DNA of 64,000 bases from Halanaerobium sp046541575 (GTDB taxonomy: Bacteria > Bacillota > Halanaerobiia > Halanaerobiales > Halanaerobiaceae). Made by a program: the position numbers and the translations under genes. Numbering within the stretch: position 1 is the first letter of the stretch; each line of letters starts with the position of its first letter. The notes below the pieces were generated by a model. It had not been told where the DNA came from and did not search any database. It saw nothing but the letters and a program-made list of their open reading frames with translations. The stretch is from positions 30,963-94,962 of the forward strand of contig JBKHDA010000001.1 in NCBI GenBank assembly GCA_046541575.1, in the 5' to 3' direction. Of this stretch, positions 15,769-24,496 are shown piece by piece.

Positions 15769-18369
15769 GTGGACTTTAAATATTATAATTATCAGCAGAA
15801 TTTATTTAAAGAAATTATAAGCCGGGAGGCAGAAGTTTATCTTTTTAAAAATTATCAGGATTTAAAAGAGGCGGTTAGAGTTTATCAGCCTGAGCCTCTG
15901 CAGAAGCAGAGTTTATTTTTGACCATCAGGGAATTTAAAGAGAGGCTTTTCAGCAGTGACAAAATACTGATTAAAGAAGAAAAATTACCTTTAATCTTAT
16001 TTTCAATACTGACTGCAGCAGAAAAGAATGAGCTCAGTCTTGACAGTTATCAGGACATTTATCAGTTTTCTCAGCGCTTTTTCTCTTATTTCAAGCTGCT
16101 TCAGGATTATAAAATTGAGGAATTTAAAGGACTGACTCTTTGGCAAAAAAAGAGAGTCAAAAGATTAAACCGAATCAAAAAAAGATATCAAAATAAAATT
16201 AGTGAGCTGGGATATATAGATAAGCTGACTTTAAAAGAAGAAAAAAATTTAAACTCTGATTTTTTAAATGATTATCAAAAAATTAATTTCTTCAATATTT
16301 TAGATTATAATCCATTCTTTAAAGATCTGCTGCAGGAATTGAGTCAGAAATTCAAAGTGGAGCTGCATCTACAGCTTAAAAAAGGGGATTTTGATGAAGA
16401 TAAATTGATGCTTAAAGAGATTTCTGCCCCTGCTTTTGAAAGGAATAAAATTGAAATTAGAAAAAGTAATTCAACTTTAAAAAGTCTGGCTGCACTTTTA
16501 AATGAATTATCTCAAAGTGAAATAAAAACTGAAGTTATTGATCCCGCTGAAGAAATCGAAACAGCTGATATTATGAGTCAAAAGTTAAATGTATCTAAAT
16601 ATATGAATTATCAAGAAACAGAAGTTTATACTTTTCTAGAAAGCCTTTATCATCTTTATCAGCAGGGGAAAAAGGGTACAGAGGTTTTAATTGAAGTTAA
16701 GGAATTGTATTCTTTAACGGCCCAAAAATTATTTAGAGGCTGGCTTAATCTGGATGCAGATGCTCTGCTGCAGATAAAAAATGTTATCAGAGAAGACTAT
16801 TATTATCTTGATCAGGATTTGATTGAGCAGAAACTACCCTCATTAAAAAAATTATTAGTTTTTCTAAAGGAAATCAGAAAAATCAGGGATATACAAGGAC
16901 TGCTTAATTTAATAGGGAGTATTTCTGATTTTCTGCTGCATGATCAGGCCAAGGAGATAGCAGAAAAATTTAATGACAGCTTACTAGAGCTTAAGAGTAT
17001 TGAAGAAATGGGGATTGTAAACAGCTGGCAGGATTATTATTCTGATCGGGGAGCCGGTTTATTTGCCCTATTTTTAAATCATCTTAAATATAAAAGCTTT
17101 TCCATTCCTGCAGATCAGGAGGCAGTAAACTTTTTGAATTCCGACAGCGCTGTTCAGTCTAAAAGAAAAAAACTGCTTTTAAACAGCTGTATTCAGCAAA
17201 ATTTTGCTATCAAAAAAGATGGACTTTTTTTCTTAACTGAAAAACAGCTTCAAAATAATGGTCTGCAGCTTAAACACAAAAAACTACTTTTAAAAAGATA
17301 TAATTTTCTGCGCCATATTTTCAACAGTGAGAAAGCGGTAATTTTTACTGTAGAAAATGAAGAGCAAAATATTTCTCCTGCAGTTATTTTAGAGGAACTA
17401 GCCTTAGAATACAAGCTGAATTTTAAGGAAAATAAATTAAAAGATCTGAGTGAAAAAGAAATTTTAAATAATTTATTTAATTTTAATTCAGAGGCAGAGC
17501 TTAAAGTTTATGATTCAGCCGATTTTAATCAGGAAATGCCGCTGGAAAAAGAGGATTTTGGAACTTCTTTTAACTTTAGTTATTATAAATATAAATATCT
17601 AAAAGACTGTTATCACCGTTTTTATTTAGAACAGCTGGCCAAACTGGATACAGCTTTAGAAATTAACCCCTCACTTTCTTTAATGGCTCTTGGAATTTTA
17701 ACTCACGAGATATTTGGAGAATTAATGATTTATGCCAGAAAAAAAAGAATTTCTCCATCTGAAATTCCTGCTTATATAAGAAAAAAAATAATTAAAAAAG
17801 CAATTAAAGCAAATGAACTTAGAATAGATAAGGATTACTTGAATTATTATAATCAGGTTATTTTTAAAAGTCTGGAGAAATCATTTATCCATTTTGCTGA
17901 GCTGCTCCAGAAATATTTACCACAGGACTATAGTAATATTTTAGTTGAGTGGCCTGAGTGGAATCAAAAGCTGCAGCGATATTTTAGAGCTGCTGAAACG
18001 GACTTTTATCTCTCAGGTAGAATTGACCTTCTGTTGTTAGATGAAAATCAATATTTTATTATTGATTTTAAAACAGGCAGTGGTGATTCAAAACAGCTGG
18101 ATTTTTATTCGCTGATGCTCAGACAAAATTACGAGGAAGAACTGCCTTCAGAAAGCCGCAAAGCCATTTATAATGTTTTTGATGAAGATTTTGAACACTC
18201 CTATCATAAAATAGAAAAAGAGGATCAGCTGGGAGCTGAGCTTGAAGAACTGAGCCGTCATCTTTTTGCAGCAGGAGTTTATCAGCGTATATATAAGAGC
18301 CGCTGTCAGCGCTGTCCTTACAAATCTATCTGTAGAGTGGAGGTTAAAAACAATGAAAAAAGTTATTAA
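15769..18369 (+). CDS. addB: AddB-like subunit of helicase-nuclease, PD-(D/E)XK family with FeS cysteines
   Basis: An 866-residue protein with a C-terminal nuclease domain: HEIFGELM, SGRIDLLLLD, IIDFKTGSG and YQRIYKSRCQRCPYKSIC. Four cysteines in the AddB spacing (Cys in KDCYHRFYLEQL, then CQRC and C near the end) should hold a 4Fe-4S cluster. Unlike most AddB proteins (about 1150 residues, N-terminal GxxGxGKT), no Walker A motif is visible and the protein is short, so the helicase-like part appears inactive. GTG start after GAGGA. It overlaps the AddA-like gene by 17 bases; the pair would process double-strand breaks. Confidence 0.82.
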   Translation: MDFKYYNYQQNLFKEIISREAEVYLFKNYQDLKEAVRVYQPEPLQKQSLFLTIREFKERLFSSDKILIKEEKLPLILFSILTAAEKNELSLDSYQDIYQFSQRFFSYFKLLQDYKIEEFKGLTLWQKKRVKRLNRIKKRYQNKISELGYIDKLTLKEEKNLNSDFLNDYQKINFFNILDYNPFFKDLLQELSQKFKVELHLQLKKGDFDEDKLMLKEISAPAFERNKIEIRKSNSTLKSLAALLNELSQSEIKTEVIDPAEEIETADIMSQKLNVSKYMNYQETEVYTFLESLYHLYQQGKKGTEVLIEVKELYSLTAQKLFRGWLNLDADALLQIKNVIREDYYYLDQDLIEQKLPSLKKLLVFLKEIRKIRDIQGLLNLIGSISDFLLHDQAKEIAEKFNDSLLELKSIEEMGIVNSWQDYYSDRGAGLFALFLNHLKYKSFSIPADQEAVNFLNSDSAVQSKRKKLLLNSCIQQNFAIKKDGLFFLTEKQLQNNGLQLKHKKLLLKRYNFLRHIFNSEKAVIFTVENEEQNISPAVILEELALEYKLNFKENKLKDLSEKEILNNLFNFNSEAELKVYDSADFNQEMPLEKEDFGTSFNFSYYKYKYLKDCYHRFYLEQLAKLDTALEINPSLSLMALGILTHEIFGELMIYARKKRISPSEIPAYIRKKIIKKAIKANELRIDKDYLNYYNQVIFKSLEKSFIHFAELLQKYLPQDYSNILVEWPEWNQKLQRYFRAAETDFYLSGRIDLLLLDENQYFIIDFKTGSGDSKQLDFYSLMLRQNYEEELPSESRKAIYNVFDEDFEHSYHKIEKEDQLGAELEELSRHLFAAGVYQRIYKSRCQRCPYKSICRVEVKNNEKSY

Positions 18370-21300
18370 AGCCAGTGCAGGTACGGGAAAAACTTATAGA
18401 TTATCTTTAGAGTACCTGGCTGCACTTTTAAATGATATAGATTTCTCAGAAATTATAGTTATGACTTTCACAAAAAAGGCAACAGCTGAGATCAAAAATC
18501 GAATACTCAAACACTTAAGGGCCATTATTACTGCTAATGCAGAAAAAGATAATATAATTAATTCTTTAAAAAAGATTTACCCTGAGCTTAAAATTGAAAA
18601 AAATAAGTTAGAAAAAATCTATAAGAAAATGATTTTTAATGATGAGGATATCAAGATTTACACAATTGATGCCTTTACCAACCAGATATTTAATAGAGGT
18701 ATTGCTCCTTTTTTAGAGATCTATAATTATCAGATTATAGATGACAGCCAGAATAGAGAAATTATTGAAGAGTTATTAAAAATAATTTTAAATAATGAAA
18801 ATTATTATCAGAGACTTCAGAACTTTTTAGAAAATAATTCTGCTCGTGATCTGGATCCCTACTTAAATTTCATTAAAGAAATTGTAAATAATGCCTGGAA
18901 ATTTATGCTTTTAGAATCTGAAAGCAGAGAAAAATTGCCTCAGTCTGATATAGTAGAACTATTTGAAAGCAGTTATCAGACTCTAAAGTCACTGGCTGAG
19001 GTAAAAGGTGAGGAGTTTTCTGCATCTTATTTTGTTAAAGATGGACGCCCATTTTTTGAACAGTATCCTGATTTAAAAACTGAAGCGGCAAAAAAGAAAT
19101 TTCTTTACAGAAGAAAAAATTATTTATTAAATAAAAGCTATTGGAACGGCAATAAGCTGCGCTCTAAAAAAACGAATGAAATAAAAGAAAAATTGGAATT
19201 TGAATATAATTTATTTAGAAAAAAACTAGCTGTCGAAGTTTTTAATCAGGAGGTTATACCTGCAGAAAAAGAAATTATTGATTTTGCTGAGCTGGTTTTA
19301 TCTATTTATGAAGATCTAAAATTTAAAAGTAGAAAATTCACTCATGCTGATATCAGCAACTACACATTTAAATATTTAAAAAGCAGAGAAATTGGACTAA
19401 TTGAAGACGGCAGGGCTTCTGATTATCTGCTGGATATTTTAGGGGGGGAATATAAGGCTCTTTTTATAGACGAATTTCAGGACACCAGCATTCTGCAGTG
19501 GAAAATTCTGCAGCCTCTGATTAAAAAGGCGGATAATTTTATAGCTGTTGGTGATGAAAAACAGTCAATTTACGGCTGGAGGGGAGGAGAGAAAAAACTC
19601 TTTGCTTCTCTGGCAGATATCATTGATGCTGAGAGTGAACGTCTGGAGAACTGTTATCGCAGTGACCGGAATATAATTAATTTGCTCAATGCTTTCTTTT
19701 CTGATGCCGAAGTTGACTGGGAATATCATTCTGTAGAGTCAGTGTCAGAAGCTGCTGGATTGACTGAAGTGCTCTATGGAGGCAGTTCTGCCTATTATAA
19801 TACTGATACTAAAAAATTTGCAGGGCTGGCAGAGGAAAAGCAGAAAGAGATTGAAGAATTAAACTCTCAGATTGAGGGTGATTTAGCAGCTGTAATAGCA
19901 GCAGATATCAAAGAAAACTATTCAGCCGATTTTAGTCAGGTGAGTGTGCTGGCCCGGACAGCAAAAGAATTAAATTTAATTGCTGATAAGCTGGAAGCAG
20001 AAAAGATTCCTTATATTTTAGAAAATAGAAATTCACTTTTAGATGCTTCACTGCCAGCTGCTCTATCAGATTTCCTTCATTTTGCAGCTTACAGAGATTT
20101 TTATTATCTGCTTAAATTTTTACGGAGTGATCTGATTAAATTAAGCCAGCAAAATTTAAAGCTGCTGCTGAAAAAGCAGTCAGAAATTAAAAAATATTTT
20201 AACTCAGACGGAGCTGAACTACCGGAATTTACCGAAGAAAAAAACGAGTTTAATCAACTTTTAACTAAAATTAAAACAGCAGTTAATTTAGATTACCAGG
20301 GGCTGATCAATTTTCTTTATCAGAAAACTGAAGTTATCAGACTGGCATCTGATAACAGTCTGGCTTTGAAAAATATTTACAGCTTTTTTAAAATCTTAAA
20401 TTCCTTTTCTTCACTTAAAAATTTGCTTAATTATTTAGATCAAAATAGAGACAGTGAAGAATTAAAACAGAAAAAGGTAGAAAATAAAGAAGCTGTTACC
20501 TTAATGACCATTCATCAAGCTAAAGGTCTCTCACTGCCTGTGGAATATTTTTACTGGAATCCCGGCCGCAGGGTTGGCAGAGATGGGGCTGGAATCAACT
20601 TCTATCTTGATTTTGATGATGAATATCAAAACCTAAATAATTATCTCTTTATTCAAAATGAATATCTACCAATTTTAGACTGGCTGGATTATGACTTTAA
20701 AGAGAAAGCAGAAAAAAAAGAGGAAATGGAAGAAATTAATAATCTCTATGTAGCTTTAAGCAGGGCAGAAAGTGATCTGCATCTTTATGTAGAAGCACCA
20801 CGCAAAATCAAGCCTGATAAAGCTCTGATGTGGTCAGGCAGCAGCTATGATTATTACGAAAAAATGCTTTTGAATTCTGTTAAAGCAGATAATTTATTGG
20901 GGCTGCTGCAGCCTGAACTTAATGGTCAATCAAGGTCTGGGAAAGACGTAAAAGTTGAGCAGGATTATAAACTAGCTGAATTAAATAAGTATTTAAAACA
21001 AAAAGCAGATTCTTTGTCACTGGAAAAAGAAAATGAAAATAAAAAATATAAATATTTTCAAAAACAGGCTGATGGTTTAAAAATTACAGAAAGCAAGATT
21101 AAAGGTCTGGCTCTTCATTATTATCTGGAAAATATAAAATATAACAGGGAAAAGGAAAAACTTTCTGCCTGCAGACTGCTTAAAAGTAAATATGGAAATT
21201 TACTGGGCTCAGATAAAATAGCTCAGATAATTAAAAAAGGAAATCAATTTATTGATTCAGAACCTGAATTATTTTCTGAAAAATATCAGGTTTTTAATGA

Positions 21301-21508
21301 ATATTTATTAAAAGAAAAAACCGATAATGGCGAAAGAAATTACCGTATTGACCGGCTGCTGGTTGATCACCAAAATAAAATAGTTAAAATAATAGATTAT
21401 AAAAGTGGGAGCTATAGAGATCCAGCCCAGCTTCAAAAATACAGAGAACTTTTAGGAAGAGAACTTAATTCCAGCTGGGAAATTGAAGCTCAATTTTTAG
21501 ATATTTAA
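18353..21508 (+). CDS. addA: AddA-like UvrD-family helicase/nuclease
   Basis: A 1051-residue SF1 helicase: Walker A in KASAGTGKTYRLSLEYLAA (start), motif Ia MTFTKKATAEI, Walker B LFIDEFQDTS, motif III GDEKQSIYGWRGGEK, motif IV CYRSDRNI, motif V TIHQAKGLSLP and motif VI YVALSRAESDLH. The C-terminal nuclease has RIDRLLVD and IIDYKSG. With the AddB-like partner it resects DNA ends for RecA loading. ATG 18353 follows GTGGAGGT and overlaps the partner by 17 bases; an in-frame extension to 18266 lacks a ribosome site. Confidence 0.92.
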   Translation: MKKVIKASAGTGKTYRLSLEYLAALLNDIDFSEIIVMTFTKKATAEIKNRILKHLRAIITANAEKDNIINSLKKIYPELKIEKNKLEKIYKKMIFNDEDIKIYTIDAFTNQIFNRGIAPFLEIYNYQIIDDSQNREIIEELLKIILNNENYYQRLQNFLENNSARDLDPYLNFIKEIVNNAWKFMLLESESREKLPQSDIVELFESSYQTLKSLAEVKGEEFSASYFVKDGRPFFEQYPDLKTEAAKKKFLYRRKNYLLNKSYWNGNKLRSKKTNEIKEKLEFEYNLFRKKLAVEVFNQEVIPAEKEIIDFAELVLSIYEDLKFKSRKFTHADISNYTFKYLKSREIGLIEDGRASDYLLDILGGEYKALFIDEFQDTSILQWKILQPLIKKADNFIAVGDEKQSIYGWRGGEKKLFASLADIIDAESERLENCYRSDRNIINLLNAFFSDAEVDWEYHSVESVSEAAGLTEVLYGGSSAYYNTDTKKFAGLAEEKQKEIEELNSQIEGDLAAVIAADIKENYSADFSQVSVLARTAKELNLIADKLEAEKIPYILENRNSLLDASLPAALSDFLHFAAYRDFYYLLKFLRSDLIKLSQQNLKLLLKKQSEIKKYFNSDGAELPEFTEEKNEFNQLLTKIKTAVNLDYQGLINFLYQKTEVIRLASDNSLALKNIYSFFKILNSFSSLKNLLNYLDQNRDSEELKQKKVENKEAVTLMTIHQAKGLSLPVEYFYWNPGRRVGRDGAGINFYLDFDDEYQNLNNYLFIQNEYLPILDWLDYDFKEKAEKKEEMEEINNLYVALSRAESDLHLYVEAPRKIKPDKALMWSGSSYDYYEKMLLNSVKADNLLGLLQPELNGQSRSGKDVKVEQDYKLAELNKYLKQKADSLSLEKENENKKYKYFQKQADGLKITESKIKGLALHYYLENIKYNREKEKLSACRLLKSKYGNLLGSDKIAQIIKKGNQFIDSEPELFSEKYQVFNEYLLKEKTDNGERNYRIDRLLVDHQNKIVKIIDYKSGSYRDPAQLQKYRELLGRELNSSWEIEAQFLDI

Positions 21509-21629
21509 ATTTGTTAATTAATTAATATATATTTGAGCTAAAATTGTTTATAATTATATAAGTAAGAAAAGTTAATAAACAGTTTATTTAAAATTATTTA
21601 TTATAAGTAAAATCAGAAAGGGTGATTTA

Positions 21630-22370
21630 ATGAAAATTGTACTGGTCAGGCATGGGGAAAGCAAGTGGAACTTAGCCAACAAATTCACAGGCTGGACAGA
21701 TGTTGATTTAAGTGAACAGGGGGTTAAAGAGGCAGAGGAAGCAGGTAAATTATTAAAAGAAGAAGGTTTTAGCTTTGATCTTGCTTATACCTCATATTTA
21801 AAAAGAGCAACAAAAACTTTAAATATAATTTTAGATATTATGGATTTACACTGGATTCCTGTAATCAAATCCTGGAAGCTAAATGAACGTCATTATGGTG
21901 CTCTTCAGGGTTTAAACAAAGCCGAAACAGCAGAAAAAGAAGGAGCCGAACAGGTTCATATCTGGCGCCGCAGCTTTGATACTCCACCACCTGCTTTAGA
22001 TAAAGATGATGAGAGATATCCCGGAAATGAAGAAAAGTATGCAGATTTAAGTGAAAATGAGCTGCCGACTGCAGAAAGTTTAAAAATGACTATTGAGAGA
22101 GTTATGCCCTACTGGGAAAATGAAATTGTACCCAGAATGGAAGCGGGGAAAAAAATAATAATTTCTGCTCATGGAAATAGTTTAAGGGCTCTTGTTAAGC
22201 ACTTAGATGATATTTCTGATGAGGATATTTCTTCCTTAAACATTCCAACAGGAAGGCCTCTAGTTTATGAATTTGATCAGGAGTTGAATGTTCAGGATAA
22301 GTATTATCTAGGAGATCAGCAAGAAATAGAGAAGGAAATGAATAAGGTTAAAAATCAGGCAAAAAAATAA
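21630..22370 (+). CDS. gpmA: 2,3-bisphosphoglycerate-dependent phosphoglycerate mutase
   Basis: A 246-residue cofactor-dependent mutase. The phosphohistidine motif VRHGESKWNLANKFTGWTD begins at residue 6 with catalytic His8; ERHYGALQGLNK and QVHIWRRSFDTPPP are typical of GpmA, and the second His is in SAHGNSLRAL. It interconverts 3- and 2-phosphoglycerate in glycolysis. It has its own upstream AT-rich region with several TATAAT-like boxes near 21549-21560, and no terminator is obvious before htrA. Confidence 0.96.
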   Translation: MKIVLVRHGESKWNLANKFTGWTDVDLSEQGVKEAEEAGKLLKEEGFSFDLAYTSYLKRATKTLNIILDIMDLHWIPVIKSWKLNERHYGALQGLNKAETAEKEGAEQVHIWRRSFDTPPPALDKDDERYPGNEEKYADLSENELPTAESLKMTIERVMPYWENEIVPRMEAGKKIIISAHGNSLRALVKHLDDISDEDISSLNIPTGRPLVYEFDQELNVQDKYYLGDQQEIEKEMNKVKNQAKK

Positions 22371-22416
22371 TTTAATCTAAATTTAATTTTTGCTTAATTT
22401 TTCTTTAATTTCTCTC

Positions 22417-22517
22417 TGTTATATTAAAATTGTAAGTAAAAAAAGCTAAAACTAAAAGCAGAAAGATAATTCCTTCCTAAGATATTATATTCCCCGCCTG
22501 CAGATTAGGGTGGGGAA
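22417..22517 (+). promoter_or_regulatory. candidate extended -10 promoter and leader hairpin of htrA
   Basis: TG-T-TATATT at 22417-22425 fits an extended -10 box. Downstream, TTCCCCGCC (22490-22498) pairs with GGTGGGGAA (22509-22517; one G-T pair) to form a nine-pair hairpin with no T run, in the GC-richest patch of the leader, 52 bases before the start codon. This may be an RNA structure or a repressor operator. Confidence 0.45.
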
Positions 22518-22569
22518 ATAATCATTAAAGTCTATTTGTTTAAATAATAATTAAAGGATGGTGTTAGTA

Positions 22570-23712
22570 ATGAAAAGAAAGAAAGTTTCATTTCAGAAAG
22601 CATTATTGGCTTTAATTGTAATCTCTTTAATAATTTCTACAGCACCTGCTGTGTTTGCTCAGGAGCAGCAGAATCAAAATATTTATGAATCAAATCACTT
22701 TGCAGATATAGCCGAAAGGGTAGATAATGGAGTAGTTAAAGTAACAACAACCGTTGAGTCGTCAGAAAGTCAGCAGCTTCCGGAAATGTTTAATGATCCT
22801 TATTTCAGGTTCTTTTTTGGTGATCGTTTTCAGGCACCAGAACAGCAGCCCCGGCAGAGACAGGGTTTTGGCTCAGGTTTTATAGTTTCTGAGGATGGGT
22901 ATATAGTAACTAATCAGCATGTAATTGAAGATGCCGATGAAATAGAAATAGCCATCAATGGCATAGAAGATCCAGTTAAGGCAGAGGTTGCCTGGTCTGA
23001 TTTTAGTCTTGATCTTGCAGTGTTGAAAATTGACACATCAGAATTAGAAGATGAGATTACACCTTTGGAAATGGGAGATTCCAAAGAAATTAGACCTGGA
23101 GACTGGGCAATTGCAATTGGTAATCCTCTTGGTTTTGAGCATACAGTTACTGTGGGTGTGATAAGTGCTACAGGGCGTCCGATTCAAATTCCAACTGATG
23201 ATCGACAGCTTAGAACCTATCAAAATTTAATTCAGCTTGATGCAGCAATTAACCCTGGTAATAGTGGAGGTCCTTTACTTAATAATCGAGGTAAGGTTAT
23301 TGGTATAAATACCGCTGTTTCAAGAGTTGGACAGGGTATCGGTTTTGCGATTCCTGTCAATGAAATCAAAGACATTGTTACTGAACTCCAGAATACAGGT
23401 GAGGTAACAAGACCCTGGATTGGTATAGCTTTTAATGAAATAAATAAAGATGTGCAGGAGTATTTTAATTTAGATAATCGAGAAGGTATAATTGTTATAG
23501 AGGTTTATAAAGACAGTCCTGCCGAAAAAGCTGGACTCAAAAACTATGATATAATTAAAGAAGTAGATCGGCAGGAAATCAAAGACACCTCCGATTTAAC
23601 TGAAATAATATCTGAAAAAGAAGTTGGAGATAAAATAATGTTTAAAGTTATTAGAGATGGAAACACTCAAATTTTAGTAGGAAGAATTGGCGATAAACCA
23701 AATGATCTTTAA
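22570..23712 (+). CDS. HtrA/DegP-family periplasmic serine protease
   Basis: A 380-residue protease. Residues 1-32 form a signal peptide ending AVFAQE. The trypsin-like triad is His117 (TNQHVIED), Asp148 (SLDLAVLKID) and Ser232 (NPGNSGGPL). One PDZ domain follows at about residues 285-375 (DSPAEKAGLKNYDII). It degrades or refolds damaged envelope proteins. ATG 22570 is preferred over 22558 because AAGGA immediately abuts the latter. It is followed by a terminator and then a two-component system, which could be an envelope-stress pair; that link is inference. Confidence 0.93.
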   Translation: MKRKKVSFQKALLALIVISLIISTAPAVFAQEQQNQNIYESNHFADIAERVDNGVVKVTTTVESSESQQLPEMFNDPYFRFFFGDRFQAPEQQPRQRQGFGSGFIVSEDGYIVTNQHVIEDADEIEIAINGIEDPVKAEVAWSDFSLDLAVLKIDTSELEDEITPLEMGDSKEIRPGDWAIAIGNPLGFEHTVTVGVISATGRPIQIPTDDRQLRTYQNLIQLDAAINPGNSGGPLLNNRGKVIGINTAVSRVGQGIGFAIPVNEIKDIVTELQNTGEVTRPWIGIAFNEINKDVQEYFNLDNREGIIVIEVYKDSPAEKAGLKNYDIIKEVDRQEIKDTSDLTEIISEKEVGDKIMFKVIRDGNTQILVGRIGDKPNDL

Positions 23713-23725
23713 AATTTAAAGGAAT

Positions 23726-23760
23726 AGTAAAACACCGGGCTTAAAGAGCCCGGTTTTACT
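23726..23760. terminator. intrinsic terminator after htrA
   Basis: ACCGGGCT (23734-23741) pairs with AGCCCGGT (23747-23754), extended by AGTAAAA/TTTTACT arms across a two-base bulge. T run on the plus strand; the symmetry allows bidirectional use. Confidence 0.85.
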
Positions 23761-23781
23761 GTTTAATTTTAATTGATTTGT

Positions 23782-23790
23782 TGATATAAT
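23782..23790 (+). promoter_or_regulatory. extended -10 promoter of the two-component operon
   Basis: TG-A-TATAAT (23782-23790) is a perfect extended -10. Transcription would start near 23797, giving a leader of only about ten bases before the TTG start, so part of the ribosome site AAAAGGGG would lie upstream of the RNA. Confidence 0.5.
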
Positions 23791-23806
23791 AAAAGGGGTG
23801 AGTAAA

Positions 23807-24496
23807 TTGAACAAAAACATACTGCTGATAGAAGACGATTCTCAAATAGCTAGATTTGTAGAATTAGAACTCGAACATGAAGGTTATCAAGTTGAAAAAT
23901 TTGATAACGGTTATGATGGCATTAATGCTTTAAAAGAAGATATTTATGATTTATTATTATTAGACATTATGCTGCCCGGACTTGATGGAATCGAAGTCTG
24001 CAGTAGAATCAGAGAGTTTTCGGATATTCCAATAATTATGCTGACAGCTAAATCAGAATTGGAAGATAAAGTAGAAGGTTTAGATACTGGAGCAGATGAT
24101 TATTTAACCAAACCATTTGAAATTGAGGAACTGCTGGCTAGAATACGAGCTCATCTGAGGAGAGATGAAGGTAATGTTGAATCAGATAATATTCTAACAA
24201 CTGCTGATGTTGAGGTTAACCTTGATGCTCATGTAGTCAAGAGAGCTGGTGACGAAATAGAGCTGACAAAGAAAGAATATGATCTCTTAGTTTATTTAAT
24301 CAAAAACGAAGGTATAGTTGTCAGCAGAGATAAATTATTAAATAATGTCTGGGGATATGATTATACCGGGGAAACCAATATAGTGGATGTTTATATTCGT
24401 TATTTACGCAGTAAAATTGATGATCCATTTGAACAGAAACTTATACATACAGTGCGTGGAGTCGGTTATGTATTGAGGTCAGATAAAAATGTTTGA
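23807..24496 (+). CDS. OmpR/PhoB-family response regulator
   Basis: A 229-residue regulator: receiver domain (ILLIEDD acidic pair, phospho-acceptor Asp53 in LLLDIMLPG, Thr in IMLTAKS, Lys in YLTKPF) and a C-terminal winged helix ending HTVRGVGYVL. TTG 23807 is preferred, since the GTG at 23798 is part of the ribosome site AAAGGGGTG. Its 3' end overlaps the kinase gene by 8 bases. The regulon is unknown; adjacency to htrA suggests an envelope role. Confidence 0.94.
   Translation: MNKNILLIEDDSQIARFVELELEHEGYQVEKFDNGYDGINALKEDIYDLLLLDIMLPGLDGIEVCSRIREFSDIPIIMLTAKSELEDKVEGLDTGADDYLTKPFEIEELLARIRAHLRRDEGNVESDNILTTADVEVNLDAHVVKRAGDEIELTKKEYDLLVYLIKNEGIVVSRDKLLNNVWGYDYTGETNIVDVYIRYLRSKIDDPFEQKLIHTVRGVGYVLRSDKNV

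Noticed and set aside
18266..18352. 29-residue extension of the AddA-like protein
   Set aside because: No ribosome site, and it lies entirely inside the AddB-like gene; the Walker A motif follows directly from ATG 18353.
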